Shown: positions 1 to 9,583 of the stretch, one piece after another
How the letters are laid out: the number at the start of each line of letters is the position of its first letter
How positions within the stretch are numbered: the stretch's first letter is position 1
Origin: Salegentibacter tibetensis
GTDB taxonomy: Bacteria > Bacteroidota > Bacteroidia > Flavobacteriales > Flavobacteriaceae
Assembly: GCF_020164485.1 (NCBI RefSeq)
Contig: NZ_JAIQZA010000015.1
Location: 34,713-98,712 of the forward strand
Direction: 5' to 3'
Length of the DNA stretch: 64,000 nucleotides
Program-made: the position numbers and the translations under genes
Notes under the pieces: model-generated
What the model saw: the letters and a program-made list of their open reading frames with translations, nothing else
What the model was told of the DNA's origin: nothing
Database searches by the model: none

Positions 1-300
1 AGAAAAACCAGGAGGAAGAAAAGCGTACACTTAAAAGGCAGTACCTATCATTTTCTATCCCCCAGGTTTAACTTTAAAGAACAACCTGCACCGGTGGCCG
101 TCTCAGGATTAGCTTCTATTTTTTCAATCTCTGCTGCTACGGCATCACGATTGAAGAAACTGGCCGATCAGTATAAACTGATCGAGGTGAAAAGGTACTA
201 TAGTCCGCTTATTTTTAATAAAAAGGCTATGAACTTGTGTTTGAAGTACAATGATAAACTCCTCTGGTTTACAGGGATGGTGGTTCCCGATTCCAGTTAA
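1..300 (+). CDS. 3' end of a putative HTH DNA-binding protein (truncated by window edge)
   Basis: The frame is open from base 1, so the gene begins outside the window; a GTG at 94 is only an internal start candidate. The visible product ends about 100 residues in. The segment SISAATASRLKKLADQYKLI looks like a helix-turn-helix with a recognition helix rich in Ser, Arg and Lys, followed by a wing-like strand. I do not recognise the family; regulators and replication initiators of mobile elements have similar ends. Three ACTTGTT repeats lie about 190 bp downstream. Function is not assigned. Confidence 0.4.
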   Translation, partial: RKTRRKKSVHLKGSTYHFLSPRFNFKEQPAPVAVSGLASIFSISAATASRLKKLADQYKLIEVKRYYSPLIFNKKAMNLCLKYNDKLLWFTGMVVPDSS

Positions 301-486
301 TTGATACTATTTTACCTCTTCTTCTTTTTAAAAAAGCGGAAAAAACTGAAAACATAAAGGAAAGGTTTATAGGGTAAATCAAAATAAAAAACTTTTTGGC
401 CAAAGTCTGCTAATGTTTAGGCGCGATAGCGCGTTTGTTATTTTTCGGAGCCAACTATACCAAAGCTTGTCAAGAAGGGGTGCAAC

Positions 487-515
487 ACTTGTTTCCTACT
501 TGTTTACCACTTGTT
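487..515 (+). repeat. Three ACTTGTT direct repeats at 11-bp spacing
   Basis: ACTTGTT occurs at 487, 498 and 509, exactly one helical turn apart, in an otherwise gene-free stretch (301-679) that also holds the palindrome gcgcgatagcgcg near 421-433. Phased repeats of this kind are typical of operators or small iterons, and the neighbouring gene encodes an HTH-like protein. The link is inference. Confidence 0.4.
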
Positions 516-679
516 CATTTTTTGTACTGGTTTTGAAAAATAATAAGATAGGGTTGTTATTTCTTAATAATAATCGAATAATATCCTATTAAAAACTTAT
601 TCTAATTACCATTACAACGGAAAAATATGTATGCCCTTCCAAGAATGAAAGGGCACACTCTTTTAATCATAAAAGCATT

Positions 680-1282
680 TTAGAATTGAAATGCATATTG
701 GATTTTTAAACCAAAGGCCAGGGTGCGGACTTCATTTAGATCTTGTAATGAATTAATATCTCTCCGAGAAGATAAAAGGCTGCCGAATGCAAAAGCTGTT
801 GGATTTTAGTTATTATAATCAATAAGCCTATCCTGTGAAACATCAGATTTAATATCATTAAGCCCATAATCAAGGAAAGCTCCAATATAAAGGGATAGAC
901 TGTTTTCTAACATAAGTTTTGCCCCACTTTCCAAGTGAGCTACAAAGTTTGTTTTCAGGTTCAGGTCAGACTTAACACTATTTACAACGCTAATTTCACC
1001 AAATCCCGCAAATTCGGGGTCGGTAAGTTCAACATCGTATTGCGGGTAATATCCGCTATTTTCTAAAGAAGTAGTTCTGGATTTGTATTTTGAATCTACA
1101 ACTGAGCCTGCTTTAACACCAGCCGCTGCATAGAACCGGATCATCCCAGGAGATTCATATTCAATCTGAAGAGGAATATTGAGGAAATATACTTCCTGGT
1201 TTTCCGAGAAATCATCAGCCTGGCACCTAAATACAAACTCCTCACCTTCTGGATCCTGGGTTATATAAGCACCTTGAGTCAT
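680..1282 (-). pseudogene. Outer membrane beta-barrel protein, nonsense-interrupted and 5' truncated
   Basis: The minus-strand reading frame from 1282 encodes alternating hydrophobic strands typical of a porin-family (OMP_b-brl-like) barrel. It meets a TAA at 806-808, but the same frame continues for 41 more codons to a second TAA at 680 and ends in the strand LKIQYAFQF, a classic terminal-Phe barrel strand. So the first stop is a nonsense mutation, most simply CAA to TAA. At the 5' side the barrel sequence ends abruptly near 1283, where a different gene fragment begins on the other strand; signal peptide and first strands are missing. A translated truncated product is possible but would lack the last strands. 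Confidence 0.7.
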
Positions 1283-1540
1283 ATTGCAAAAATCGAGTTT
1301 AATCGCAACTTACCGGCATTTGGGAGATTTAATGCTACTACTCTGGAGACCATGAAAGCTGCCGGAGATTTAGGTTTATTGGATAATAGTATACTCTATC
1401 AAATTAATGAATTGCAGGATTTACAAAATGAACAACAATTTACTAGGAAGCCGCGATAGTATCTTTAACAAATCTGTTGGTTAATTATATACAAACATCC
1501 TATTCCTACAGGATTGATAGAAGTTTGGTCAGATTTGGTT
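1283..1540 (+). pseudogene. Fragment resembling a DUF6090-type protein, frameshifted
   Basis: After the junction at about 1283 the plus strand encodes a segment with the pattern TTLETMKAAGDLGLL followed by a long helix and 'DLQNEQQ', reminiscent of DUF6090 inner-membrane proteins of Flavobacteria, but without the N-terminal membrane part. The frame stops at 1457-1459. Shifting frame near 1445 continues plausibly (AAIVSLTNLLVNYIQTSY) to about 1540. This is a broken remnant joined directly to the barrel pseudogene. The family call is tentative. Confidence 0.35.
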
Positions 1541-1542
1541 AA

Positions 1543-1837
1543 ATGTGGACACCGCAAACCTAAGCGGGCGGCCACAAATATAGTCAGTTTAAAATAAGAT
1601 ATTTTTCTGTTAAAAGACTGGATGTAATAGAAGAAAACGGAGAATTAGCAATAAGTTATCTAACTCGGAAACTACTCCGCTACCGCAATTTGATGGACAA
1701 CAATTCCAAGGAAAGAGCAATGGAAATGCACCTCATATTTTTTTGACGGCAAAGGAGATGAAGTAGAAGTTACTTTTAACTTTTGGAATTCTTATTTTCG
1801 AGATATTTATAAAAGGTATGGTTTTAATTATCTATAA
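1543..1837 (+). pseudogene. Unrecognised gene fragment with a frameshift in a T-run
   Basis: One frame reads IRYFSVKRLDVIEENGEL and onward to LIFF, then meets TGA right after a run of seven T at about 1740-1746. Moving one base continues as FDGKGDEVEVTFNFWNSYF through to TAA at 1835-1837. There is also an in-frame stop at 1561. Composition looks like real coding sequence broken by an indel in the homopolymer. I do not recognise the family. Confidence 0.35.
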
Positions 1838-1854
1838 TTTCCCGTATAGTAGAA

Positions 1855-2010
1855 TCAGCCGCATCCGCAGTTAGACACCCCACAACTTTTGTCTTTATTT
1901 TTTGAGTTTTTAAGAAAAGAGGGTTTCCATATAAATTTCGAGATCATATATCCCACTGCAATTAGAAATGTGATGAATACTAATATTTCCTGAATCTGAA
2001 GTATTTTCAT
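1855..2010 (-). CDS. FeoB-associated Cys-rich membrane protein
   Basis: A small protein of about 51 residues with one transmembrane helix (around ILVFITFLIAVGYMISKF), a basic stretch, and the C-terminal cysteine cluster CGVSNCGCG. This architecture matches the FeoB-associated Cys-rich family that sits downstream of feoB and is thought to assist ferrous iron handling. It directly follows feoB on the same strand. I chose the ATG at 2010, which gives a typical length; an ATG at 2037, one base after the feoB stop, would add nine residues and would make translational coupling tight. Role beyond iron transport is not shown. Confidence 0.8.
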   Translation of the reverse strand: MKILQIQEILVFITFLIAVGYMISKFIWKPSFLKNSKNKDKSCGVSNCGCG

Positions 2011-2038
2011 AATTAATATATTGATAGTATAAAGCACC

Positions 2039-4135
2039 TTATTTTAAACTCTGAAAAGCTATTAAGGCTACAAAATAAGCAAATCCGCTCATAATCACCA
2101 GTTGAAGTATTGGCCATTTCCATGAATTCGTTTCTTTTTTAACAACTGCAAGGGTGCTCATGCACTGCATGGCAAAGGCATAGAAAAGTAATAAACTTAT
2201 CCCACTTGCAAAATTAAATAAAGGACCTCCTAATACAGGATTCTCTTCACCGGCCATTCGCTTTTTTATGGTCTCTTCTTCGTCACTACCTACACTATAA
2301 ATTGTAGCAAGGGTACCTACAAAAACTTCCCTTGCCGCAAACGAACTTACAATTGCTATTCCAATTTTCCAGTCGTAACCCAAAGGTGTAACCAAAGGTT
2401 CAATTCCTCTGCCTACAATTCCAATGTAGGAATATTTTAATTTATGAGAGGCTATTTCCTGCTCCAGCTCTGCATCCGGTAAATCTCCCATATGCTGTGA
2501 AGCTATAATTTCTTCAGCATTTTCAAACTCGTCACCTGGACCGTAACTTGCAAGCACCCAAAGAATTATTGATATGGCCATTATGATTTTTCCCGCCCCC
2601 AGAACAAAAGATTTAGTTTTCTCTATTACATTTAATGCTAAATTCTTAAGCATGGGTAATTTGTAGTTTGGCATTTCAACCACAAAATAAGATTTTGATT
2701 TAATGTCCAACACCTGGTTAAGCACCCATGCCGAAAATATTGCGATACCAAAACCTAAGATGTAAAAAAGCATCAATGTTAACCCCTGTAGATTAAAGCC
2801 TAAAAATGTACTGTCGGGAATTACAAGAGCTATAATTATAAGGTATACCGGTAATCTGGCAGCGCAGGTGGTAAATGGAATAACAAGTATGGTTATAAGG
2901 CGTTCTTTCCAGTTCTCAATATTTCTGGTGGCCATAACTGCCGGAATAGCACAGGCGGTTCCCGAGACCAGGGGAACAACACTTTTTCCGCTAAGCCCAA
3001 ATCTGCGCATAATACGATCCATTAAGAAAACCACCCTGCTCATATATCCGCTTTCTTCGAGAATGGAGATAAAAAGAAATAAAAAGGCGATCTGCGGAAT
3101 AAAAATAACTACACCGCTTAAACCCGGGATGATACCCTCGGCTACTAAATTGTTAAAGGGACCGGCCGGGAGACTATTTTTCACCCATTCACTTAAGGTG
3201 GCGAAACTTCCATCTATAAGATCCATTGGGTAAGTAGACCAATTATATATGGCCTGAAAAATGATTAACATAATACTGAAAAAAATAAGATATCCCCATA
3301 CTTTGTGGGTAAGGATTCTATCCAGTTTTATCCTGAAGTCTGTTGCCTTGTTAAGATCTACGGTCATTACAGATTTCAGGAGGCCGTTTATAAACTGGTA
3401 TCTTAAAATGGTTTCCTTTTGCTGAAGCCGTTTCAGGTCATTATTACTTTTCATTTGAAAATCGGGATTTTTGTTTAAAGATTGCCGATTAACGTTTCCA
3501 AAATTGATGTCCTGAGTAATAACTAACCAAAGCTTATATAAAGATTGATTAGGAAAAACCTTCCTAAGCCTTTCAAAATATTCAAGATCCATTACCGAAG
3601 CCTTTAAACAAGGCTCGGTAGAAATATTTTTGTAATTTAAAATAAGCTCTTTTAATTCTTCAATTCCTGAACCTTGTCTTGCGCTTACAAGGGCTACTTT
3701 CGTCTTCAGTTTTTCTTCCAGCTTTGTGACATCCAGGGTAATTCCTTTTTTCTTCATCCTGTCGGCCATATTTATAACAAGGATGGTGGGAATTTCAAGA
3801 TCTTTGATTTGTGTAAATAATAAAAGATTGCGCTTAAGATTTTCTACATCGCTCACCACCACGGCGACATCGGGATAATCTTTATCGTTTTTATTAAGAA
3901 GGAGTTCAATTACAATATTTTCATCAAGAGAAGAAGCATTAAGACTATAAGTTCCTGGAAGATCGAGAATGTGAGCTTTTGAACCACGGGAAAGTTTGCA
4001 AATTCCCTCTTTTTTTTCTACAGTTATTCCAGGATAATTTCCAACCTGCTGGCGAAGTCCCGTTAGGGCATTAAATACTGAAGTTTTACCGGTATTTGGG
4101 TTACCTATTAAAGCAACATTAATGTGTTTCTCCAT
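2039..4135 (-). CDS. feoB: Ferrous iron transporter FeoB
   Basis: 698 residues. The N-terminal G domain is complete: P-loop GNPNTGKTS (11-19), switch region VGNYPGITVEKKEG (about 31-44), DLPGT (G3), NMAD (G4) and SARQGSG (G5). The remainder is a polytopic membrane domain with the family's two gate regions and a helical spacer around residues 190-260. The product imports Fe(II) across the inner membrane with GTP hydrolysis. It overlaps feoA by one base and is followed by a FeoB-associated Cys-rich protein, so the three form an operon driven from the promoter near 4390. No key G-domain residue is missing. Confidence 0.97.
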   Translation of the reverse strand: MEKHINVALIGNPNTGKTSVFNALTGLRQQVGNYPGITVEKKEGICKLSRGSKAHILDLPGTYSLNASSLDENIVIELLLNKNDKDYPDVAVVVSDVENLKRNLLLFTQIKDLEIPTILVINMADRMKKKGITLDVTKLEEKLKTKVALVSARQGSGIEELKELILNYKNISTEPCLKASVMDLEYFERLRKVFPNQSLYKLWLVITQDINFGNVNRQSLNKNPDFQMKSNNDLKRLQQKETILRYQFINGLLKSVMTVDLNKATDFRIKLDRILTHKVWGYLIFFSIMLIIFQAIYNWSTYPMDLIDGSFATLSEWVKNSLPAGPFNNLVAEGIIPGLSGVVIFIPQIAFLFLFISILEESGYMSRVVFLMDRIMRRFGLSGKSVVPLVSGTACAIPAVMATRNIENWKERLITILVIPFTTCAARLPVYLIIIALVIPDSTFLGFNLQGLTLMLFYILGFGIAIFSAWVLNQVLDIKSKSYFVVEMPNYKLPMLKNLALNVIEKTKSFVLGAGKIIMAISIILWVLASYGPGDEFENAEEIIASQHMGDLPDAELEQEIASHKLKYSYIGIVGRGIEPLVTPLGYDWKIGIAIVSSFAAREVFVGTLATIYSVGSDEEETIKKRMAGEENPVLGGPLFNFASGISLLLFYAFAMQCMSTLAVVKKETNSWKWPILQLVIMSGFAYFVALIAFQSLK

Positions 4136-4362
4136 TATATAAGGTCTATTTCAATTAAAAGAGCAGTTTCCTTACGAATTGCTAAATGGCAGCCATGGAT
4201 ATTTAGGTACATTGGGTCACGAAAAGGTGCGGTTTGCACCAACTCTACCTCATTCCCCGGAAGACAGCCCATTTCAAGTAACTTCAAGGGTACATCGTTC
4301 ATGAAAACATTTTTAATTATTCCCTTTTGACCCCGCTTTAAATGGGCGATTGTAAAACTCAT
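4135..4362 (-). CDS. feoA: FeoA family protein
   Basis: 75 residues with the SH3-like FeoA fold pattern: L...G...I..., a central LLEMGCLPGNEVELVQ segment, and 'DPMYLNIHGCHLAIRKETA', the usual FeoA ending. FeoA is a small cytoplasmic partner that regulates FeoB. The stop codon overlaps the feoB start by one base, indicating coupled translation. First gene of the operon; a TAnnTTTG core lies 28 bp upstream. Confidence 0.93.
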   Translation of the reverse strand: MSFTIAHLKRGQKGIIKNVFMNDVPLKLLEMGCLPGNEVELVQTAPFRDPMYLNIHGCHLAIRKETALLIEIDLI

Positions 4363-4389
4363 TCTTATTTAGATTGATTTTAAACAAGG

Positions 4390-4397
4390 CAAAAGTA
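4390..4397 (-). promoter_or_regulatory. Promoter core (TACTTTTG) for feoAB
   Basis: On the minus strand TACTTTTG matches the Bacteroidetes -7 consensus TAnnTTTG exactly and ends 27 bp before the feoA ATG. No Fur-box consensus was convincing by eye. Confidence 0.55.
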
Positions 4398-4441
4398 ATA
4401 TAAAAGTTTTTGAAAAGGATGGTGATAGAAAATTATTTCAG

Positions 4442-5569
4442 TTATTCAATGTCTTTATAACCTTTCTTGTTTCTTCGACCCCACCAGATCATAAACCCGC
4501 TAACAGGTAACCCGGCAACAAAGAGACTGGTAAAGAAAGCTATGATCTTCCCTGTTAATCCAAAATATTGCCCTGTATGTAATCCATAACTCATTTCCTG
4601 CAGTTTGAGTCCGTTACTTTTATCATCATAATGATGCTCCTGCAGCAACTCCACGTTTTGGGGATGGAAATAAAAATTTGACTGATGGTCAAATTCCAGG
4701 GCATCAGGATAAGCACCGGTAACAATGGGTGCATTCACGCCCTGATCCCAGATAAAATACATTCCGCTTTCCGGCATAAGTTCAAAGGTTTTGAACATAG
4801 CAATATCCAGTGGATTTGCAGAAATTTCTTCAGTAACCACCCTGATTTCCGGGACTACCTTATCTTCCGGATATTCCTTTCCCAAATTTCCTATAGCATA
4901 AAAACTTTCGTACATCCATTCATAAGAAAAACTAAGACCCGTAATGGCCATAAACAGAGCTAAAAAAGAAATGTAAAACCCTGTTGTTCTGTGCCAGTCA
5001 TAATTCTTCCGGCGCCATCTTGCATTCCACTTAATCTTAAGATTTTTTTGGATATTCTTTAGATTCTTTGGCCACCAAAGAACTATTCCGGTGATAAGCA
5101 TTGCGATGAAAATAAGAGTGGAAACCCCTACCACCTGCTTACCTATCTCTTCCGGTAAGAGTAAATGCATGTGAAGGTCCTCAATAAATAAAAAGAAGTC
5201 CTTATCAAGATTTTGAACGTGTGTTAACTCACCTGTATAGGGATTAAAATAAATATGATGCGGTGTGCCTTCTATAGTAGTGAAAACATGTGCAGGCCTT
5301 TCCTTTTTCTGATAAATTACCATACTGGCGTCTGTACCAGTAAATGCTTTTTCAACTTTCTCAAGAAGAAAAGATGGTTGAACAAATGATTTTTCCTGGG
5401 GTACGACTTTTCTCCAATCCCTGGTGAGATCCTGGATTTCGTCATGGAAAACAAAAATGCTTCCGGTAATGGCGACTATAAAAATAATTATTCCGGTTAT
5501 AAAGCCAAGCCACAGGTGTAGTCTGCCAGCCCATTTTTTCCAGAAATTATGTTTTTTCTTTTTGGACAT
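4442..5569 (-). CDS. PepSY-associated TM-helix domain protein, siderophore-receptor linked
   Basis: 375 residues with four or so transmembrane helices: the first in the conserved RLHLWLGFITGIIIFIVAIT context, a second pair around ALFMAITGLSFSY, a last one near IIAFFTSLFVAGLPVSG. A PepSY-like periplasmic segment (FNPYTGEL) lies between helices 1 and 2. Proteins of this family are encoded beside TonB-dependent siderophore receptors and include ferric-siderophore reductases (FhuF/FoxB-like role); reduction of imported chelate is the likely job, not proven. It lies 59 bp downstream of the receptor gene, same strand, so probably co-transcribed. Compare the ruined paralogue at 8241-9442. Confidence 0.87.
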   Translation of the reverse strand: MSKKKKHNFWKKWAGRLHLWLGFITGIIIFIVAITGSIFVFHDEIQDLTRDWRKVVPQEKSFVQPSFLLEKVEKAFTGTDASMVIYQKKERPAHVFTTIEGTPHHIYFNPYTGELTHVQNLDKDFFLFIEDLHMHLLLPEEIGKQVVGVSTLIFIAMLITGIVLWWPKNLKNIQKNLKIKWNARWRRKNYDWHRTTGFYISFLALFMAITGLSFSYEWMYESFYAIGNLGKEYPEDKVVPEIRVVTEEISANPLDIAMFKTFELMPESGMYFIWDQGVNAPIVTGAYPDALEFDHQSNFYFHPQNVELLQEHHYDDKSNGLKLQEMSYGLHTGQYFGLTGKIIAFFTSLFVAGLPVSGFMIWWGRRNKKGYKDIE

Positions 5570-5628
5570 ATTTTAAAAAAAGCCGCCTGGATTAATATCC
5601 CAGACGGCCGTTTCAGGCTTATCGCAAA

Positions 5629-8109
5629 TTAAAAATTATAGGTAAAACTCGCAGCAAAATTCCGTGGAGTTTGAGGGTTGATGGTTGACCAACCGTTATA
5701 GTATTCAGCATCTGTAAGATTATTTAGCTTAAAAATTATTGAGAATTTTTCAACATTATAAAAAGCAGATGCATTAAGAACGGTATAAGAGGGAAGTGTG
5801 AATACACCTCCTAAAGCCCGGTTAAATATCATATTTTCACTGGCATAATTCCCGCCTACACCAATACCAAATCCCAGATATTTTCCTGTTGGCACCCTGT
5901 AACTTGCCCAAAAATTGGCAAGATCTTTAGGACCGGCAGATTCCGGACGTCTTCCTAAAAAGTCGGTTTGGTCAGACTCAGTTAGTTTACTATCGTTATG
6001 GCTATAACCTGCAATAAGATTTAATCCTGCAAAAGGAGTTGCTGTTACACTGGCCTCAAACCCCCGGCTATACTGCTCTCCATCTTGTACATAAAAGAAC
6101 GGCCTTCCGGTTTCTTCCATTACCATATTAGTTACTTCAATGTTATAGTAACTTATATTGGCTGAAACCTTATTCTTAACCAGGTTAAGTTTTGTTCCTA
6201 TCTCCAGTTGCCTTGCTCTTTCAGGATCAAAGGTAACAGTTGTGGTTACTCCTGCAGCCGGATCACCTTGCTGGAGCGGGGCAACATTACTAAACCCGTC
6301 CATGTAATTTGCGAAAAAGGAAACTCTTTCCAGGATTGGCTGGTAGACGATACCAAATTTAGGAGATAGCGCTGTCTGGCTGTTATTCTCGCTTTCAAAC
6401 TGGTCTATTCTTAAGCTTACCATTGCTGAAAGTTTTGGAGAAAAGTTTAATACGTTTGAGACATATGCACTATATATATCTTCACGGGTGGTGTTGTTAT
6501 TTAATCCCGCATTTGCAAGCAAATTATCTGTAGCTGCAGTAGAAAGTTTCCCACTGTCATTATTGGTTATGTAAGCTGAAGGATCATAGATCCCAAAAAC
6601 GCTCTCGTTCACATTTTGTAAGCTGGCATTCCCAACGTAAACATTACCATTTCCTATATATCCTGTACTATTGTCAATAACCTGCCTGTTAAAGTAATCC
6701 AGGCCTACTACCATACGATTCCTCATACCCGCAATTTGAAAATCTCCAATGAAATTTTGCTGAATATCTGTAGTTAACGTGTTGGAATTCTGCTTGCTTA
6801 TATACCGTGAGAAAACAAGACCGTCATCAAGGTTGGTCAAAGAACCTTCAGCCTCTTCTCTCCCCTGGTAATACTGAGTTGTTTCATAGAGGTATGAGTA
6901 ATATCCCTTCGTTTTTGTGGAACCTCTTGAAAATACCGTTTGAGAAGTCCAGTCCGGGGATAATTTATAATTCATTTGGCCCTGAAGGCTGAAATTGGGG
7001 TTAACTATTGTGAGGTCATTGCTGGTGTAGGAGCGCTCAGGGTCATATCCCAACTCTTCAATATTGGTAGCTCTTAGTGGGGCTCCACGATCTAAAAATA
7101 GCATAGTCGGGTTAGTGCTCTCCCCTCTGAAAATTTCTGTATTTACCAAAAATGAGAGTCGGTCATTAACCATATAACTTAGCGAGGGGGCAAAAAAGAA
7201 AGATTCTCTGAAACCCAGATCCTGAAAACTATTTTGCTTATGATATGCGGTGTTTACTCGCAGGGCAACCTTTCCGGTTTCATCCAGCGGGGTATTAACA
7301 TCTGTAGTAACCCGGTTTAACCCGAAGCTACCCAAAGTGTAAGACACATTTCCGCCGAAATAATCGAAAGGTTTTTTAGTAGATATATTAATAAGGCCAC
7401 CGTAAGAGATAAGGCTACTGCCATATAAAGTTCCTGATGGTCCTTTTACAACCTCAATTCTCTCTATGTTTGCAGGATCTGGACTGCCATTAGTAAGTCC
7501 TGGAAGTCCATTAACAAGTGTAGGCTGTACTGGAAATCCTCTTAGAGAGAAATATCCGGCACCGTCATTACCTCTTCCTGTACTTTCCCATAATTTGGTT
7601 ATTCCTGGAGCATTTTTCAAGGCGTCATCAAAGTTGGTCACAACTTGCTCTTCAAGAAGTTCAGCGGTAATATTGTTGTATACCTGGGGGTTTTCAATGT
7701 CCTTTAAAGGTAATTTTGCCACATAGTCACTTTTACCTCTTGTAAATTCATTGATATAACCATTGGCTCTAATTACAACTTCATCAAGGTTTTGCTCATT
7801 GCTGTTGAGAATTACGGTAGATAAAGTTGTTGTTTGTCCTGCCTGAACAGATACTGCCAGTTCTCTGGTTTGAAATTCCACATATGAGATCCTGAGAGTA
7901 TAATTTCCTGCAGGCACGTTGTGGAGAACAAATTCTCCTTCAAGAGTTGATTCGGTACCCATTTTGGTGCCCGGGATTTCTACATTGGCTCCGGAAATTG
8001 CTATTCCATTTTTATTAATAATCTTTCCCTGGATACTTCCGGGGGTCTGACTGAAACTGAATTGAAAAATGATAAGGAGCAGGGGTAGGAGAATATATTT
8101 CTGGCTCAT
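5629..8109 (-). CDS. TonB-dependent siderophore receptor
   Basis: 826 residues: signal peptide (first 20 residues ending FSFSQ), a CarboxypepD_reg-like domain (about 24-108, with GSIQGKI and GNYTLRISY), a plug domain containing the NAPGITKLWESTGRGNDG and IERIEVVKGPSGTLYGS motifs, then a 22-strand barrel ending in FAASFTYNF with the terminal Phe needed for insertion. The plug motifs are those of the ferric-siderophore receptor subfamily (TIGR01783-like). It imports ferri-siderophores through the outer membrane using TonB/ExbBD. The ligand cannot be told from sequence. A promoter core sits 42 bp upstream; the PepSY gene follows. Confidence 0.95.
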   Translation of the reverse strand: MSQKYILLPLLLIIFQFSFSQTPGSIQGKIINKNGIAISGANVEIPGTKMGTESTLEGEFVLHNVPAGNYTLRISYVEFQTRELAVSVQAGQTTTLSTVILNSNEQNLDEVVIRANGYINEFTRGKSDYVAKLPLKDIENPQVYNNITAELLEEQVVTNFDDALKNAPGITKLWESTGRGNDGAGYFSLRGFPVQPTLVNGLPGLTNGSPDPANIERIEVVKGPSGTLYGSSLISYGGLINISTKKPFDYFGGNVSYTLGSFGLNRVTTDVNTPLDETGKVALRVNTAYHKQNSFQDLGFRESFFFAPSLSYMVNDRLSFLVNTEIFRGESTNPTMLFLDRGAPLRATNIEELGYDPERSYTSNDLTIVNPNFSLQGQMNYKLSPDWTSQTVFSRGSTKTKGYYSYLYETTQYYQGREEAEGSLTNLDDGLVFSRYISKQNSNTLTTDIQQNFIGDFQIAGMRNRMVVGLDYFNRQVIDNSTGYIGNGNVYVGNASLQNVNESVFGIYDPSAYITNNDSGKLSTAATDNLLANAGLNNNTTREDIYSAYVSNVLNFSPKLSAMVSLRIDQFESENNSQTALSPKFGIVYQPILERVSFFANYMDGFSNVAPLQQGDPAAGVTTTVTFDPERARQLEIGTKLNLVKNKVSANISYYNIEVTNMVMEETGRPFFYVQDGEQYSRGFEASVTATPFAGLNLIAGYSHNDSKLTESDQTDFLGRRPESAGPKDLANFWASYRVPTGKYLGFGIGVGGNYASENMIFNRALGGVFTLPSYTVLNASAFYNVEKFSIIFKLNNLTDAEYYNGWSTINPQTPRNFAASFTYNF

Positions 8110-8151
8110 TGTTTTAATATATTTTAATTTGGACTAATTATAAATAAGGTG

Positions 8152-8159
8152 CAAATGTA
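8152..8159 (-). promoter_or_regulatory. Promoter core (TACATTTG) for the siderophore receptor
   Basis: Exact TAnnTTTG match on the minus strand, 42 bp before the receptor ATG. The AT-rich 40-bp leader could carry a Fur site, but none is clear. Confidence 0.5.
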
Positions 8160-8240
8160 GGAAGGGAATTTTATAAAAAAAAGCTTATTTAAAATTAATA
8201 TAAATAAAAAATCTATCTGGAAAGCATTACTGTTACAGAA

Positions 8241-9442
8241 TCAGGTTGTTGTAAACTGAAAATTATTCAGTTTTTGTAAGTGCGTGTTTTGTAGATCTTT
8301 TATAAGGGACCTTAGCTTTCTTTTTAAATGTCCGACCATAACAAAGTATGAAACCGTTACAGGAAGGCTTCCACAAATAAGGCTTGCAAAGAATGCAAGA
8401 ACTTTACCCGGAATCCCACCAATTGCCCCCAAATGTATCATAATTCATTCGCATGACTTCTTCAGGAAAGCCTGCATCATTATAAACTCCGTAGGGAGTA
8501 GGAGAGGCTAATTCTTCGAGGCTATACTGGTCATAAAAAAGATAATCAGCGTTATAATAAACGCCTTTATTATACCCAATCTCCACGTAAACCGCTTCAT
8601 CTTCTGTCATTGGATAATGAAATTTCAGGTCAACAGCTTGCGGATATTCATTTAGTAATCTATAGAATAATTCGACTATAGGTTCCAGATACCCCGAAGT
8701 TTCTGTAGGAGTTGGAATATTTTGCGGCACTCTCCATACTACTTCTTTATCACTCCCAAGTCCTCCATTAACAAATTTTTGAAATCCTTCAAAGGACATG
8801 ATTAGCCCGGTAAATATTATTACTACTGCTATAAGACTAATGTAAAATCCAAGGACAGAATGAAGGTCATAATTTTTTCTTTTCCATTTTGTAGTTTCTT
8901 TCCAGTCCAGTGTAAATCTCTGCCTGCGGTTTTTCTGTTTTCGGCCACCAAAGAATAATCCCGGTAAGCAACATAATGGCAAAAATTACAGTACTCCAGG
9001 CAACGAGTTGTTCACCAATAGATTTAGGCAACCACAAAAATTTGTGGCCTTCAAGCATAAAAGGAAAAAATCCGGTAAGATTGTTATCCATATGTAATAA
9101 TTCTCCATTGTATGGATGTATATATACAGTATGATAAAATTCGGGTTCAAACTCGTAAAAAATAACCTTTATTGGTTCATGCTCGGCAGCATACAATGTT
9201 CCATGTACCAAATCTTCCCGGAAAATTTCATGAGCAGTTCCTCGGGTTTCGATAGATGGTATTACAAGGAATTTTCTTTTTGAATATCCGGTAGAAGTGA
9301 AAGCTTCTATTTCTTCCTGAATACCCACAAGCAACCGGTAACCGCCATTATAAATACTACGAGTCCACTTCCTAATCCAAAGATAAGGTGTACCTGTCGA
9401 ATGTAGCTTTTTATTTTACTGCTCTTTCTTTTCTTTTTTCAT
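8241..9442 (-). pseudogene. Second PepSY-associated TM protein gene, multiply frameshifted
   Basis: Translated pieces from three frames together rebuild a full PepSY-TM protein: helix 1 (QVHLIFGLGSGLVVFIMAVT) in one frame; QEEIEAF through ILLTGIILWWPKTEK in the next; RKNYDLHSVLGFYISL through to MRMNYD in another; and GGIPGKVLAFFASLICGSLP in a fourth segment. Lesions lie near 9435 (A-run after the ATG at 9440-9442), 9310, 8940 and 8435. Four independent indels mean the gene is dead. It sits upstream of the intact receptor/PepSY pair, so the locus once had a PepSY gene on each side of the receptor. Confidence 0.85.
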
Positions 9443-9571
9443 ACCCTTTTTCTTCGAATCAAAAGATTTAGTTTTTGAAATAATTTTCAATTTCATCCTA
9501 TTTGTTCCATAATTAAAAAATCAATTAGATTACCTCAATTTTTAAAAGAAATGCATTTGTGTAGAAATGAT

Positions 9572-9579
9572 TATCTTTG
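9572..9579 (+). promoter_or_regulatory. Promoter core (TATCTTTG) for a possible small RNA
   Basis: Exact TAnnTTTG match on the plus strand in a region without a convincing gene; the next terminator-like hairpin on this strand is at 9721-9756. Confidence 0.35.
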
Positions 9580-9583
9580 ATAT

